Of a DNA stretch of 64,000 nt, positions 45,119-59,407 are shown in pieces; position 1 is the first letter of the stretch; each line of letters opens with the position of its first letter. A program made the position numbers and the translations under genes. This DNA is from Molossus alvarezi (Eukaryota; Chordata; Mammalia; Chiroptera; Molossidae): NCBI GenBank assembly GCA_037176705.1, contig CM073885.1, positions 217,074,290 to 217,138,289 of the forward strand, read 5' to 3'. A model generated the notes under the pieces. It was given only the letters and a program-made list of their open reading frames with translations. It did no database searches and was not told the origin of the DNA.

Positions 45119-46189
45119 CTCTGAGCAGTTGGGAAAAGCCCATCAGGTTCCTCCTTCTATAATGATCTTTCCCACGGAAGGCATGACTGACAAAACTCTC
45201 CCGAGCCCCCTTCTGATCAAAGCCTCGCCTCCTGCAAATGGATTTAGTAAGCCTCACACTGATTTTACCAGCTCCACTCTTCCATCAGCTTTTAGTTCTT
45301 AAATACAACCAGTCCTCTTTTCCTTGAAACATTTCAAATACACTTCAACAGAGTAATTTTCTAAAGACACAATGTTTTTCCATAAGTGCAGCCCAACTGT
45401 GATTATTCTACAATGTCTCTTGTCTGTGCCGCAGACAGGAGAGGGCACAAGTGTGGTTACATTTTGCTTCTTCACACAGTACAAATTCATTCAAGGACCA
45501 CGCTGCTACTAAATGAAAACTGATACCTAAAGTCTAGGAAATGCCAGCATAAACTTAAATAAGGAAACCATGAGGATAATTTAAAATTTAGAATAAAAAA
45601 GGAACTGGCATTTATTGAGTCCCTACCAAGAGCGTGACACGTTTTTTATTCATAAGACAGCAATCTGTGTTTTAGCAAGTCCCCAGGTGATTCTCACACA
45701 GACTAACATTTGAGAACAATTGGTCTAAGAAAATAAATATTTGAGTGTTGGTATTTTGGAAGGAAAAAACAACAACAACAACATGTTAGGGTTTTAACAG
45801 GTCTGGTGAAGTCTGCCCTGAAAGAGAAATACCTGTGAGGGAACCAAGCTGGCTGGGAACTTGGAGACAGTAACCCTGAGGCTGCGGGTGGTGGGGGCAA
45901 TGCACAGGGAAGAAATGAAGCCTTGGTTTATTTCAAGCAAGCTGCTTGTGCGTGCTATTACCCTATGGCGGGGTGCTCAGGCAGGACATGCTAGGGGTCA
46001 CCTTCTGGAGCGGTAGAAGAAGGATGTTTTAGACACAGCCTGACTGCCAGGATCCCTTCTCACTCCAGGGAGTCCACCGTTCTGAGTGTTCACAGGACTG
46101 CCTCACAACCATAGTGAAAATATAAATGAATATATAGGTGGAGTTAGGAAAGAAATCAGGTTTGTGGAAAGAGGTGATGGGGGCATAAA
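45119..46189. other. intergenic DNA with short MER5-like end
   Basis: Around 45675-45722 (AGCAAGTCCCCAGGTGATTC to TTTGAGAACAATTG) looks like the right end of another MER5 copy. No exon. Confidence 0.5.
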
Positions 46190-46410
46190 GCAGGGGATGG
46201 AAGATGAGAGCTGCCTGAGTCAGCTGGATTCCTACTTAATTCTGATAGTCACTTCCTAGCTGGTGATCTCAGGCAAATTACTTAATGGAACTCAGGTTTT
46301 GTCCTTATCTATAAAAGGGGATAATCATACCTACCTCAGAGAATTGTTGTGAGGATTAAGAGAGTTAATGACATGCTTGGCACCCAGCAGGAACCCAATT
46401 GTCCAAGGGC
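46190..46410 (+). mobile_element. MIR SINE
   Basis: Good MIR layout: CTAGCTGGTGATCTCAGGCA, then AAATTACTTAATGGAACTCA, TATAAAAGGGGATAATCATA, CTCAGAGAATTGTTGTGAGG and TGCTTGGCACCCAGCAGGAA. Confidence 0.88.
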
Positions 46411-48035
46411 GGCTGGCAGACCCAGCTCTCCCTCCGGCATAATGGAAGTAGTCCTACCTTCTTCCTTAAGCAGAAGCTTTTCTCCATGGGATTTTGCTTT
46501 TCATTATCTGCTTTGTCTTGTGTGAATAGAAACGACCAGAGAGAAAGCGTGTCCTCTCCCCTGGGAATAGGTGGGAACTGGTTACATATCAGCTCATTTG
46601 CTCATACTGCTCCCCAACCCTTCCAGTCTTTCCCCCCAGCTCTTGCGTGGGTGGGGGTGGGGTGCTGCCACAGGTGTGTTTATATACTCCTCCAACACTC
46701 TGCCAGCTCTGCTTGGAGGATCATTCTTAATTAGTCACTTACCTAGCATAACTCAGCAAATCTGTGTTTAAAGTAGAACTAGCCTATATAGAACTTAATT
46801 CCTCTATTTCCCATTTCCCCTCAAAAAGGTGAAATGGACTATTCGGAATGACATAGATCTAATTTTTGCTTCAGTCTGTCTGTTTAGGATCTGTGACTTT
46901 TAGAAGTAAATACTTACGATGCATAGATGACTTCTGCATGCCAACTACCTGTCAAGTGCAGCAAGTACTCAGCCAGCTACTGCATTATGTTTTGGTTTAA
47001 AGCCATTCTAAATGATTTATTGTTTCTAAATTATTTACATGGCGTTATTCCTTTCTTGTAAAATGCAAAAGTGCTGTCAGAAACAGCACAGCAGAAAGGT
47101 TATGAATGGTACTACAAGTAAATCAGGGTAATTAGAGGCTTCACGTTGCAAATACTGACAAGTTCTCCACCAGCCACCACTTCACCGCTGATAATAAAAT
47201 TTGCATGATTTCCTGACATTATACTCACCACATATTTTCACTGCATGCTCACTGTAATTACTTAGGGCATGATCTCACGCTCATGGCAAGCAGAACTCTC
47301 ACTGAACCCAGCCGTGACTATTACAGATGCTTAGAATTAAAGTGAGTGGAATTAAGGAAAGAGTTTCCTACATAGCTTTAGGGATCTGTGATGTATCAAC
47401 TGAATTTTGACAGCTTACAAAAAGGAAAATATTCTCAACTACTCCTAAGCAATGATCAGGTCAAATTGTAAGGAGACTAAGGTATCTCAAAGGCAGGTTT
47501 GGGTCCTAGATTTTGTGATGGAGTCCTGCAATTTGTTTCCAGGTTCTTTGATGTAAAAAAAAAAAAAAAAGAAGAAGAAGAAGAAGTTGAAGGTGATTTT
47601 AATTCCTGATATCAAAGCACATCTAAGTATAACCCTAAGTGTAACTATAAAAAGTTTTGTGTTTTTCTTCAAAGTATTAACAAGTAAAAGAAATTCAATA
47701 CACTAAGAGATCAGTAGGCACCTCTAGACATATAGGGTGACAAAGGCAGTCAATATTCAATATTTGGAATCCATATCCAGCCTCTCTCTGTCACGTGATT
47801 CCGCGGTGCTCGGTGCACCGCTCACACACACCAGCACAGGAATTCATGCGCTCCATGTGTGCAGGCTCAGCGAACCAGACTGCATCGGACCACTTGCTTT
47901 CTTTTCTAAACCCAGGAACATCCCCTTGGCTGTCTCAATAGACAAGGAAAAGTTTAAGTTGTGAACGATGTAAAATACAGCAGAGTTTCAGGGGTGAACA
48001 TAAACTAAACTGAACCTTGAAAACAAGGGGAGGGG
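46411..48035. other. intergenic DNA, mostly unique-looking
   Basis: No exon. 46990-47460 contains no recognised repeat. 47550-47585 is an A-run followed by five GAA units. 47790-47890 is a small CpG-bearing patch (GTCACGTGATTCCGCGG). Confidence 0.4.
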
Positions 48036-48039
48036 GAAT

Positions 48040-48220
48040 GTCATTTGACTCTCAGCTTTGCCTTTTGATCCTAGAAGATTTATATAATCCCTCAGCTTTA
48101 GTTTCTTCAACCTGAAAAGGGAGAAATGGCTCATTCACATGTAGTGGTTGTGAGGACCAAAGAGATAAGGTGAAAGCATTCAGCACGATATCTAATATAA
48201 GAAGTAATGGTCAAATATGA
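48040..48220 (+). mobile_element. MIR SINE
   Basis: AATCCCTCAGCTTTAGTTTC, then AGTGGTTGTGAGGACCAAAG and GCATTCAGCACGATATCTAA follow the MIR order. Confidence 0.75.
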
Positions 48221-50265
48221 ACAAAAAGAAAGAACGAATAATCCAGAAATGTCCTACCTTATTTCACAGGTCTTTGTGATGGAGAGCCTTACTTTTGGTA
48301 AGATAGCGTCTGAGTTAAGAGAAAACTAGGAGACAGCAGGAAAAGGAGCCTTATTTTCTAGAATTTAATAACACTCTGTCAGACCTGAAAAGAGAATTTT
48401 TGGAATGAATCGTCTCTCCCCTGACCTTGGAAAGCAGCTGGTGGTATAGCAAGAAAGGTCACCTCACTGGGGCTATCAGATCTTAGACATTGAACGTTAT
48501 TGCTCAAAATCATGCTACCCTCAACCCCAAAGGTATCTCCTGGTAAATACTTAAAGAATAAAATTCATCAAGAATTCCCAGATCTTAGCTTGGTTCTGGT
48601 CAAAGTTATAGCCATAATTATTGGACTTATCTCCTCCAGAACTGTGACAATGCAGACATCTCTACGCTTTGTATAAATACATTAGGGAAGGGGTCATTTT
48701 TTTGTAGTGGTAAGGTATATGAACTTGTAGTAACATATATGCAATCTTTAGAAAAGTAGAAAAAAAGTCCATTGTAAATACTTTGTGTTAATTACCCTAA
48801 AAGATTACATCAAGCTCTGCGGTAGGTTTACTCATCTTTAATTATATCCATTTTTAGACCAGTAGTAACTGATGAGATTTCTGGAATGTGTTTAGTAATC
48901 CACTGAGGAGACTGACTCAGTCATAGAAGAAAGATTTTCAGTGTGTCCAATTGCCGTGACTATTGACTTCCATCATTTGTTCCCCACACTTTAACATGAA
49001 TAGGGAATGCATCAAAAGTACATAGTTCAATTAGCACAATAGCAAGCATGAAGCTATTATGTGGATGTGACATATTTTATATTGAATCACTTGAGTGGTC
49101 ATAACTTCTGCTAAAAATATGCATGTCATTTTTATAAAAGTGCCCCGTCCTTTGCCCTCTACTGTATCTTGAAGATAAAACAGACTATCTTTTGTAGAAT
49201 TCAGCAGTCTGCTCATTTTGTTGTTGTTGTTGGTAACAATAGTGTTCTCATTTCTCCCAGTCAATATATGTGGAAAATTAATCTAATCAACCTTCTCAGA
49301 GACAAGATCACAAGCTTACTGAATGAATACCTCACTACTAAATGTGTGATTTATTGATGAAATATTTAAGTACATATTAAGGTCAGTTCCTATGAGGGCT
49401 ATTACCATGGTTTTCTGTTTTAGTGATATTTTGAACAAATGAGAAACTATAATTAATGTAGCTGCTGGTCAATCAACATGTTGATAACTGATGAGTTTTA
49501 TGTATTTTTTAAAAGCTTAGATTTGGATAGTGCGTTAGAAGCAATTTAGTCCAATTTCCTATATCCCAGTATGAACATTTCCATCTCTGTCATACTTTTT
49601 TTTGTCATGTTTGTGTTTATAACTGTTAGATTGTTTTCTCTCTCTCTTTTCATTTGGAAATAATTAACTCTAAGAAACGATAACAGAGTCTTAAAAGAGA
49701 AATGAGCTTATGTATCAGTAGACTTATAGGAGCTACATTAGGAAATGTGATCTACTTGGGAATGGTTATTTAAAATAAGATTTAAATCTAGTAGGAGAGT
49801 TTAAAGGTTTTGGTTATCTCTAAATTGAAATAATCTCATCAACTCCTTCTACTCCAGAGTGGAATAATGTTTAAAAGACCTTTGGGAGTTGGTATACACC
49901 AGCAAAGGAAGTAAAGAAATGTATGTTAGTTCTTTTTATTCATTCAATTAACTGTACTGATTAAACTAACCATATCTTATTGGCATCCTCTCCATCTCCT
50001 CAGTAACCTGTAACTGTTAAATCGACCATTTCTGAGTATACCGTGTTCAAAAGTTTTAAGGACCATCTGTTCTTAGAGAAGATTTTCTTATTCCTGCCTA
50101 CCCACTATGGCCATTCTACAGGGAGCTTGCAGAGGTTTGTAGAATTTTGCTAAAAGAACAAAGAGTTCTCCATGATACCATTTATAGTCTTAACAGAAGG
50201 TTCATCTCTAAATTAATCAACCTGGAAGCAGGGCTGGAGGAGAAGTAGGAGAAAACCCAGCTGTG
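48221..50265. other. intergenic DNA, nothing recognised
   Basis: About 2 kb without a supported gene or recognised repeat, apart from a weak MIR-like phrase near 49525-49565. Confidence 0.4.
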
Positions 50266-50267
50266 AT

Positions 50268-50440
50268 GGTTATTTTTATGTGTCAACTTGTCTGGGCTAA
50301 GGGATGCTTAGATAACTGATTAAACATAATTTCAGGGTGTGTCAGTGAGGATGTTTCTGGTAGAGACTAGCATTTGAATAGGTAAACTTAATAAAAATGA
50401 TCACCTTTCCCAATGTGGAAGGACATTATATAATCCATTG
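50268..50440 (+). mobile_element. ancient mammalian repeat (family not named)
   Basis: TTATTTTTATGTGTCAACTT, then GGATGCTTAGATAACTG, GTGTGTCAGTGAGGATGTTT and CCAATGTGGAAGGACATTAT form a recurrent phrase set I know from mammalian interspersed repeats, but I cannot assign the family safely. Confidence 0.55.
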
Positions 50441-50447
50441 AACACCA

Positions 50448-50524
50448 GGATAGGATAGGATAGGATAACCAGCTAGATGGATGGATGGATGGATAGATAG
50501 ATAGATAGATAGATAGATAGAGAT
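50448..50524 (+). repeat. (GGATA)n/(GGAT)n/(GATA)n compound repeat
   Basis: GGATA units at about 50448-50467, then GGAT units, then GATA units to 50524. Confidence 0.93.
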
Positions 50525-50616
50525 ATAGACATATGGATGCAGTTTGAATTGCAGGATACCCCAGCTGGTAACAGAGAAATCTTGTTGGTGTAGGAACCCC
50601 CTACACACAGAGAGAG

Positions 50617-50642
50617 ACACACACACACACACACACACACAC
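50617..50642 (+). repeat. (AC)n microsatellite
   Basis: About 13 AC units after AGAGAGAG. Confidence 0.93.
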
Positions 50643-50644
50643 TG

Positions 50645-51335
50645 GAATTATTGATTCTAAAAACTTTATGTGTATGTAGTATATATTGTGTATTCCTATA
50701 CAGCTTGATTGAGCTGAAATGCCTAGTATTTCTCACAGATAAAATTGCACATAAGCAAACCCAAAATTCACTTTATGCTCAAATTATTATCTTATATATC
50801 AATTAGTTGTTAAGGAAAGAAAACCACAGGTCCAAAATCGCAATGCTTGTGCTAAAAGCCCATGATACCAAACCTAGATTTAAATCTCATCTAATTGCAG
50901 TTTCAACCTCTCCCAGAAATGTAATTTTAATTAACCAGTCTGGAATTTTCTGGTCAAGCACCAGTAAGGTCATCTGTCCCTTAGGTCCTCTTCATCGCCT
51001 ATAGAAAAAAAGAGAAAGAGGCAATCTACATGATAAAACCCCTCCTCCCACCTATTCCCCCTCTCACCCCACCAAGAGAAAGATGTTTGGGCCCCAAAAT
51101 AATCCTTCATTATTATTTTTGTTGTAGTTAATAGCTACTTTACCCCCTCCCCCCTTCTCCCCATAAAAATCTTTCATTTTGTACAACTTTGAGCACCCTC
51201 TAGTTGCTAGATGGGATGCTGCCCAAATTATCAATTGTTTAATAAAGCCAATTAGATCTTCAAATTTACTCAGTTGAATTTTGTTTTTTACCATAGTGTT
51301 TTCAAAACAAACATTGTAGCAGAACTGACTACATC
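50645..51335. other. intergenic DNA, nothing recognised
   Basis: No exon or named repeat; contains a C-rich stretch around 51050-51165. Confidence 0.45.
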
Positions 51336-51339
51336 CAGT

Positions 51340-52340
51340 TATTCAATCAATAAATATTGCATGCTGCATATGCTTACATTCTACTGGGGGGAGACCGAAT
51401 ATTTACATTCCCCTGGGGAAATCAGTAAACACAGAAGTATACATTTCAGGAGTGTGAAAAATAATCTAAGGAAAATAAGATGAGAATGAGATGGTGTAAC
51501 TTGGGGAAGAAACTTTAAATAGAGCAATCAGGGAAGGCATCTCTGAGGAGAGCAAAATGAAATAGGTAAAAAAACCAGAAGAGAGACATTCAAGGCCATT
51601 GTGGTTAGAGAAGAGTGAGTGAGTTGGAAGGACAGTAGGTAGAGTGATGAAAGGACCAGGTCCATCCTACTGGTCTGGGAAACTGCAGAAGTGTCCTGAG
51701 CAAGAGATTGCCTTCCTATAAAATTCACTATACTGAGAAGGGAGATTAGTTGGGAGGCTACAGCAATAGATCACACTAGATATGAGGGTAGCTTGGACTA
51801 AGGTGTAGAGTAGAAATAGAGAGAATTGGTAGGATTCAGGTTTCATTTCGAAGGTTTAGGCAAAAGGAGTTACTGAAATATTGGATGAGAATTATGAGAG
51901 AAAGAGAACGCACCAGAATGATTCCTAGATTTTTGGCTCAAGTCATTGAATAAATCATCACACTGTTTATTAAACAGGAGGTCAGGAAGCTTAACCGGTC
52001 TGGGTACAAGAGGTAAGTTTTGGACATGCTAGGTTTGAGATTCCTGTTAGACATCCAAGTAGCATTGTAGAGTAGGCAGCTGATTATGTGAACCTGAGGC
52101 TCTGGGAGAGGTTGAAGCTGGAGATTTAAATTTGGGAGTCATCAGCATACACTTGGTATTTAAATTAGAGATGAGATCACATAGGGAGTGAGTTTAGACA
52201 GAGAAAAGAAAGAACCAAAAACTAAGCCCTAGAGTCCTGCACTACTTAGAGGTCAGATAAAAGAGGAGTTCAGCAAAAAGATGAGGAAGGAGCTGCCACT
52301 GAGCTGGCAGAAAGACCAGGACCATGTGGCACTTTGAATA
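51340..52340 (-). mobile_element. L2 LINE remnant (antisense)
   Basis: Plus strand is antisense L2: CTTACATTCTACTGGGGGGA, CAATCAGGGAAGGCATCTCT, TTAGTTGGGAGGCTACAGCA, CTAGGTTTGAGATTCCTGTT and TTTGGGAGTCATCAGCATAC, in the expected order. No intact frame. Confidence 0.78.
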
Positions 52341-52747
52341 ATAATTTTAAAATGTATTTCATGAAGGAGGGAGTGATCAACTTTTTAAAGAGACTTTCAA
52401 TATCTTGGTGATAAGTCATAAATTGATGAACATTCCTCGTATAATTTTAGGAAAATACAGTGTGTGCACATTGCTAGTATAAGTATAACAAAGAGAATGA
52501 CAACTAATTTCTTGTACGGTGGAGTGAAGAGTTAATGCCTGGAGACTAACTATGGGTAAATAATAGTTTGGGGTTAAACAGCCACTGAAACGTATGGCTT
52601 TGGCATCGCTTTTGAGTGGGAAGATCTTTATGCCCATAAGAATGTTGAATTATGTGGACAGAGATACTTCTAGATACTTTTCTTGTTCCTTTCTGTATTT
52701 TCCTTTGCAGTCCAAAATACTCCTTAGTGTTTATTGACCATAATACC

Positions 52748-52771
52748 TTTTTTTTTTTTAAGATTTTTAAC

Positions 52772-52809
<38 letters not shown>

Positions 52810-52930
52810 AAGAGAGAGGAACATTGATGTGAGAGAGAAACATCCATTGGCTTCCTCCTGCTGCATACCCCCTATGGGGGATCAAGTCCACAACACCAGC
52901 ATGTGTCCTGACCAGGAATCCAACATTTCA
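52748..52930 (-). mobile_element. Ves-type SINE (diverged)
   Basis: Minus-strand SINE: T-run, (GA)n tract at 52778-52807, GGAACATTGATGTGAGAGAG, and CATGTGTCCTGACCAGGAAT. The head is poorly preserved. Confidence 0.75.
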
Positions 52931-53299
52931 GTGTGGTACACTCTGGATGGGGCAGTTTTCCAACTAAGGGGCACAGTCGTGAGCAACTGCATCTCCAGAA
53001 GCTGGGGAAGGAGTGTCCCAGCACTAGAGGGAATCCGCACGGAGCACCACAATAGCCACGATTTAAATGCAACGCTTTAGAAGCTATTCATTTCCTTTTA
53101 GGAGGCTTATCTCTATATCTACTTACATAAGGTAGCTAAGTATATTCTGAAAACTAAAATTGCTAACCTGAAACTGAAAAGTGATGTTCAAATGTAAATT
53201 GATGGTAATAATTATAGTAGTCACATTGCCAACACTAATGTGAATCCAGCCTTCTGAGTCCAGCCCCTTCACCATAGCACACATGGGGCTTATTTGTTT

Positions 53300-53531
53300 C
53301 CCTTTTTTTTAAAGATTATTTTATTGATTCTTGTTTTGTTTTATTTTATCCTTTTAAGGCTTTTAGTGATTCTTAGAGAGGAAGAGAACAGGAGAGAGAG
53401 AAACATCAATTCGTGAGCAAAATGCCCATCAACTGCCTCCCTGGGACCCAGCCTGCAACTCAGCATGTGCCCTGAACCAGCAACCCCGGGTATATGGGAG
53501 GATGCCCAACTCACTGAGCCACACTGGCTAG
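53300..53531 (-). mobile_element. Ves SINE (diverged)
   Basis: Minus-strand SINE: T-run, GA-rich tract, GCATGTGCCCTGAACCAGCA, and ACTGAGCCACACTGGCTAGA head. Perfect 17-bp duplication ATGGGGCTTATTTGTTT at 53283-53299 and 53532-53548. Confidence 0.92.
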
Positions 53532-53548
53532 AATGGGGCTTATTTGTT

Positions 53549-56500
53549 TAATTGTCACTTTTCCATCTAGACTATAAATGTCCTAAGGGAAAAAAACATA
53601 TCTTATTTATCTCTGTGTATCCAACACTTCATAATGTATTAGGCATGCAGTAGGTACTCAACCAATATCTATGGAAACAAATGGGTAGTGAATAAATAAG
53701 CAAGCCATCTAAATTACAGTTTACAAGAGTGAAACCCCGCCGTCATTAGAGTTGAACAAAGCTGATTTTAGGTCTGGAAATAAACATGAGACATCATTTT
53801 CACTTTTCCTCTTATTTTCTTCAGGATACAAAACTGGTTCTACCTTCTCTGGTCTTTGAGTCTCTTTATTAGGTAATTAGAACCTTGATCAAACCCTGAA
53901 TTATTCAGTTCATTAGATATTCACTTAATGCTTTACTGTTTGGCGTACAAGTCTTGACAGGTTTTAAATAGTTAACAAGACATAGACCCTTTTACACTTG
54001 GGTCCCTGCCATTTAGAAATTTAGAGAGTTTCCTTCCTAAATGGAAGATGACATTCCACTATGTCTCAACTGTGGAAGACTGGCGAAAAGTACAAGAGGC
54101 CTCTATTTTTCTCTTAACCTGCAACCTCACCTCTTATGAATGCTTCCTTCCATTAACCCTTGAGTGAGTCACACTGATGCTTGATGATAATCCCCTGGTG
54201 GACATGCCTCTCCTTCCAGAATGAGTGTTGACATGAAGTCTCTAGTTCCCCTACAGCCAGACCAGTGATCCTAAATTTTAACCACATCGGATCCTGCCTG
54301 CACATCCTGCCTCTGGCTCCATACCCACCTTTACGCCCACAGCATGAAGCTGTGACTACAGAGGCAAACACTTGCAGGGTGGTCCTCTGAGCACACCCTC
54401 AGGCAAGAGACATGAAATATTTATTGACTACAGGCCAACGTTACAGGAACTCTGGCTGAAACTGCTGTGAGGGTGCCTGTTTAACACCCAAAGTAGACAC
54501 AGCGATGTTCACCAACCCCCTCAAATGTCCTGGGGGAGGTGTGTTTGCACTAATCCTAGCAGCCCCAAAAGCAGCAGCTGTTCTCAAAGGAGTCTGATAT
54601 AACCCTTTGTTTAAAACCAACAGTGGGAGGTAGTGTTTTATTATTTTTTTAAGAGCTAAATTGTTAACAATATTCCAGCTTCCTGCCAACAGGTAAAGGA
54701 AGAGCTAAAAATTAGGTGAGACTCAGGGCCACATTCATTTCTTGATTTTCCAGTCCAAGCACTTGTTTCTATCCTGTCTTGAGAAATAAATCAGACTCTG
54801 AGAAACACAAGTCAGCTTTTCCCATTTCTGAGCAACCCTAAAATTAGAGGGCTGTTGATCTTCCATTCTCAGCTATCAAGTGAGTATTGGTTATGACAGA
54901 TAGAATTTGAAGTCTCTTTAGAATAGCCTACATCCCATTTATTTCTATGCTCTATTGGGCCCCTAATTATCTTTTAATAAGTCTAGAATAATCTTGCATT
55001 TGATCAATAACCAACGGAAAGCATGCCATACATTCCCAAGGGAACACCAAAGGAATGTGTGAAGCACTTTCAAAGTATATAATGTAACCCAGTTTAAGTT
55101 TTTGGGTCTATTGCAACAAATACTATCCTAACATATTAAGTTTTGTTGGCAAAATTAAGTGTCATGTTAGCTGAGAACTGGATATAACACTCAAAAGATA
55201 TGATCCACAGCCCAGATAACATAAGCAAGAATGTAAGTTTTTCCCCAAACAGGTGCCATGTTTAGTTCCATTCCTAGGATCCCAGCACAGCACCACTATA
55301 CCGTAAAGGGTTAAGTAAACACTAAATGTTTGTATAAGAAAAGTATTAGAAATTTCTGCCATAAATTATTAGCAACCAAGAAATCATACTTCTTGCAGTT
55401 TGCGTAGGCTCCTTTGGACCTTGGCGTTTGCTAGACTGAGTTGATTTTGCATCATTAAACATTAAGCTCCCTGACTAGTAGAGAGACCTTGTGGTTTGTG
55501 CTCTGTGCCAACATGCTGGAATACGTGTCTTTCTCTCGTTTGGTCTCTTGCTCACCAGCAGTAAAGGCTGAGAATCTTAAGCAACATGATTTCTAAGGTA
55601 AAAACAAAGTCTCTCTCAGTGCTGACCCAATTTTATTACCCAGTGATACAACTAAGGTAGCAACATAAATGGGCATGACTTTCCCCCCAGTCATAATTTA
55701 CAGTAACTACAGGCCTCCATGGGGATTTATAATAGGCATTGTGATGACTTATTCTTTCATTACTTAAATAGAAAACGTTTTACCCCATTGTAATGCCAAA
55801 AAAAAAAAAAAAATGGACTGAGAAAGTACAACTTTTATGCAACTTTTTTTTTTGTAAAATTCAAACCCGTTCTGTTCTGTGCTCCATTAGGTTGGTGACT
55901 GTTAGGGAGGTCTTTGTATATTCTTTTGGTACATTTAATATTCTGGTACAGTTAACAGTTACACTTGCTCTCAGGGTCCCTTTATGGTGGAGAATGTAGG
56001 ACAACTAGTGAACTTTAAAAAATGTGAATGTATAAACTGTGTCAGAGTATGGAACACATACATTCTACAGAGAGAGCCCTATGGTAAAAAGAAGGTCAGC
56101 CGTAATTGCACTCCAGAGAGTATAACACATCGTGTTGCCTCCTCAGCAGAAATTCACCTCCTATATAAAAATCTGATAAATTTCCCAGTTTCCCACAGAG
56201 GGAACGACAGAGAATTTAATGAGAAAAGCCTTGGAACCAGACCTGTTACTGTGTGATTACGCATTCACTAATCTCTCTGTAGGGTGCAGAAAAAGGCAGT
56301 CTTCCCTGAGAGAGTTTATCTGAGAAAAGGGAAAAAAAACACATCTAGAAACAAATTACCAAAAAGAAATGTCTTCACTTTTTCATTAATACCTACAGAC
56401 ATCCCACAGGACTGCTTGTTTGGCCTACAAATAGCAAAATCATCAGAATTTGCATAGTCATCTATTTTCAAGATTACCAGTGAAATTGAAGTCTCATATG

Positions 56501-57700
56501 ATGATTAATTTATTGATATTTAAATGCAGCTTGAAAAATATCAGTGCCTGATATTTTTAGTTTGCATTAGAGAAGTCCAAATACAGTGATGGGTTTACCC
56601 AGTGTCTTATCCTTGTAGGAGTCATCTCATATTGCACATGAAATTTTCTTCACCATAATCATCTTCAAATGAATCTTATTCAGCACCCATAGCCATCCTA
56701 TAAGCATTTTTGAGCACCAAAATATTCCAAGGACCTATAAATATAATTACATACCCAGTTCTGTAAATTATTAGCATATCCAATAGCCTTCACAAAGTGT
56801 TCAAGTCAGAGAAACACATTCAAAATCGCTATTAGCTAAGAGCATTTCTTAAATTCCTTTTATTAGCTTGACCCTGCTTTGGGCAATGTGTAATGAGGAC
56901 AGGTATAGTTCTTCCGGAAGTTCAAAATCTGAGAGTACATTGATGTTAACATCCACAAGGAACATACTGAACAAGTATTGGGTGAATAAAGGAATGTTTC
57001 ACTAGCTGAGTGCCTTGTGCAGAGCAAGAACTCAGAAAATACTGAACTATTGGGAAAGTAAGGGAATGGTGGTGGAATGTTATATTACTAGCTATACTTA
57101 TTTGGAGTGTGTCAAGATGAGATTACTAATATTTCTTCATGAATTGCTAAAAGGCTTCATAGAGAAAGTGGGATTTCAGTTAAAACAGAGATGTTCAAAA
57201 AAATTTCAAAGTTCTAGAACTTATCAACAATATTACTCTGAACATTCCCCTCCAGATTAATTCAAATATGTCAAATCTCTCATAAAACACTAAACCTAGA
57301 TGATCCCCATTTAAAAAATCTTTTGATCTAATCTCACAGTTAACCAATTTTTAAAATCTAAGACAATTTTTAAAATCTAAAATATGTTTATTACTTCACT
57401 GACAATTTTTTTTCATGTGGTTATCAAGTTTCACTTGAAGATGAATCGTGTCCTTTTTTGGGCACCTCAACATTTGGAGACTCACCACTCATGCAGTCAT
57501 TGATTACAAAGCTGGGAATGAAATTGGAGATCATGTGGTGGAGGATGAAACAAGGCCTAGGGAGTGACTTGTGATAATTATATGGCAGAGTCAGGACACA
57601 ACACAATAAAATAAAAAGTAAGAACTCTTGATATCTAAGCTAGTATTTTTATTACATAAAATTGCTGAAATACTAATGAATGATTTGTAGCTCGATTCAT
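53549..57700. other. intergenic DNA, may include distal FGF5 3' UTR
   Basis: About 4 kb with no Ves SINE, no L1 and no supported exon. Small frames (for example 54441-54689 and 55984-56256) have no domain. A 15-A run sits at 55799-55813. Confidence 0.4.
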
Positions 57701-59405
57701 TGTCTGATGGTATGTCTGAGTATTGTATATGATTCTTAGATGTAAGAATGTCCCCACTGACTCAGCTCAGGCTGGGCTCTCCTCTCTCAGAGGGTAAAAT
57801 GTAGGCAGTAACTTCTTTGACTGAGACCTATTCGTCGGATAATCCTATTTCAAACACTGGCCAGTGCAATTGCCATGACTTCAAAAGAAAAATGAGTCAT
57901 GTTTGTTTATCTAAAGGTTTCTCTCAAAAATTTTTAAAAAGATCAATTGGCTTCAAAATTGATTTTACATGATTAAAATGTAGATGTAGCAATGAAGTAA
58001 ATCTTAAAGGAGGTGTAGAATTTCTTTGATAAGTTATTTTTTATTGATTCCCATCACAGGGATGTTTATAATATTGTTTTTATTTTTCAAATTAACTACA
58101 CTTTTCTGCAACTGTAAAAATGGTGCCAGAATCCAAGTTTTGGGTTCGTGCAATAGTTTCATTTTGTTATTGAAAATGTGAGAAGTCATGGCTTAGTTAC
58201 TGTTTCCTTTGATATAGTAAAAAATGTTAAAGTAAGAAAATTATTCAGTTTTTTATTTGAAGATACTGATCAGATTTATGGTTTTATTTACAATTACATG
58301 AAATAAAAGCATCTAAGATGATATAATTACTAAATTTGGAAATAACTTCTGTTAGTACCCTCTATTACTGTTACATGATTTTGACTGCAGGCTTTCTATA
58401 ACTCAGCTCAAAGACCGAAGGTATTTTACATACACACACACTCTCCAATTAGTTTCTGAAGAAGGAAGTGCTGGTATATTTTCTGAAATAAAAACCACAG
58501 TGTTATACATCTTATTAAAACTCACTATTTACCACTACTGATGTTCCAAATAAAGAATATCTTAAACATAATATAAGTAAACTAAAATATCAGTGTGAAT
58601 ATGTCTGTAATATATCTGCTAGGCAAATTAGGTTCCTAAATTTAAATGTAAAGTTCATTGACATTTTTAGATAAACATAATCACAATTAAACAACTTTAT
58701 AACTTTATTTGATGTTAAATGGGTCCAGTTAGTTTTTAAAAAATCATCAAAAACTACATAAGTAAGGACCCCCTTAGAAAGTTCTAGGTATTAGTAAGGA
58801 ATTATATTTATACATGTTTTCTCTACATGGTGAGTTCATTCAATTAATTAATTTAGGTAACTTTTTGCTTCAGTGAGCTTTAATTAAATGTAATTATGTA
58901 TGGACAGCAAATTAAAGATAAGTGTAATTTAAAGGTGCTTTTTTAACTTTTTAGCTTGGCTTTAAGTTTTGAAATTAATGAGTCCTGACTTGCATAATAT
59001 ATATGTGGTAGCTATCTTATTTTAACCTTCCTATGTTAATCAAATCAAACTAGGAGTCAAGATAAGCTATTATTTTTTAGTTAATATAAATTATCAACAA
59101 CATTAGCCCAATACAATATATGCATTAATTTAGTTTGTTGTTAATCATTACTAATATCCTTTCCTTGCCTATTTAGGGACACATGTCTACTGTTCTCCTG
59201 CTCTACAACTTTAGTTTTTATGTGTACTAAGAACTTGAAAGGCAATGCACAATTCTTAACAATATATTAGAATAAGCTAGAGGATTATTTTTAGTTTTAT
59301 ACTGTGATATGGCGGTTAAGTAAGAGTCAAACATATTTTTGTTTGCAAAATTTCATTGTTCATTTAACCCAGGAAAACTTTAATATAAAGTTTGGTGTAT
59401 ATATA
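57701..59405. other. AT-rich unique-looking DNA, possibly FGF5 3' UTR/downstream
   Basis: Dense in TTTAATTAA-type words, no named repeat, no exon. The minus-strand position downstream of FGF5 leaves open that part is distal 3' UTR. Confidence 0.35.
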
Positions 59406-59407
59406 AT

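Noticed and set aside
47550..47590. Processed-pseudogene A-tail
   Set aside because: The A-run is followed by GAA units and no transcript-like body or duplication is seen; treated as a simple repeat.
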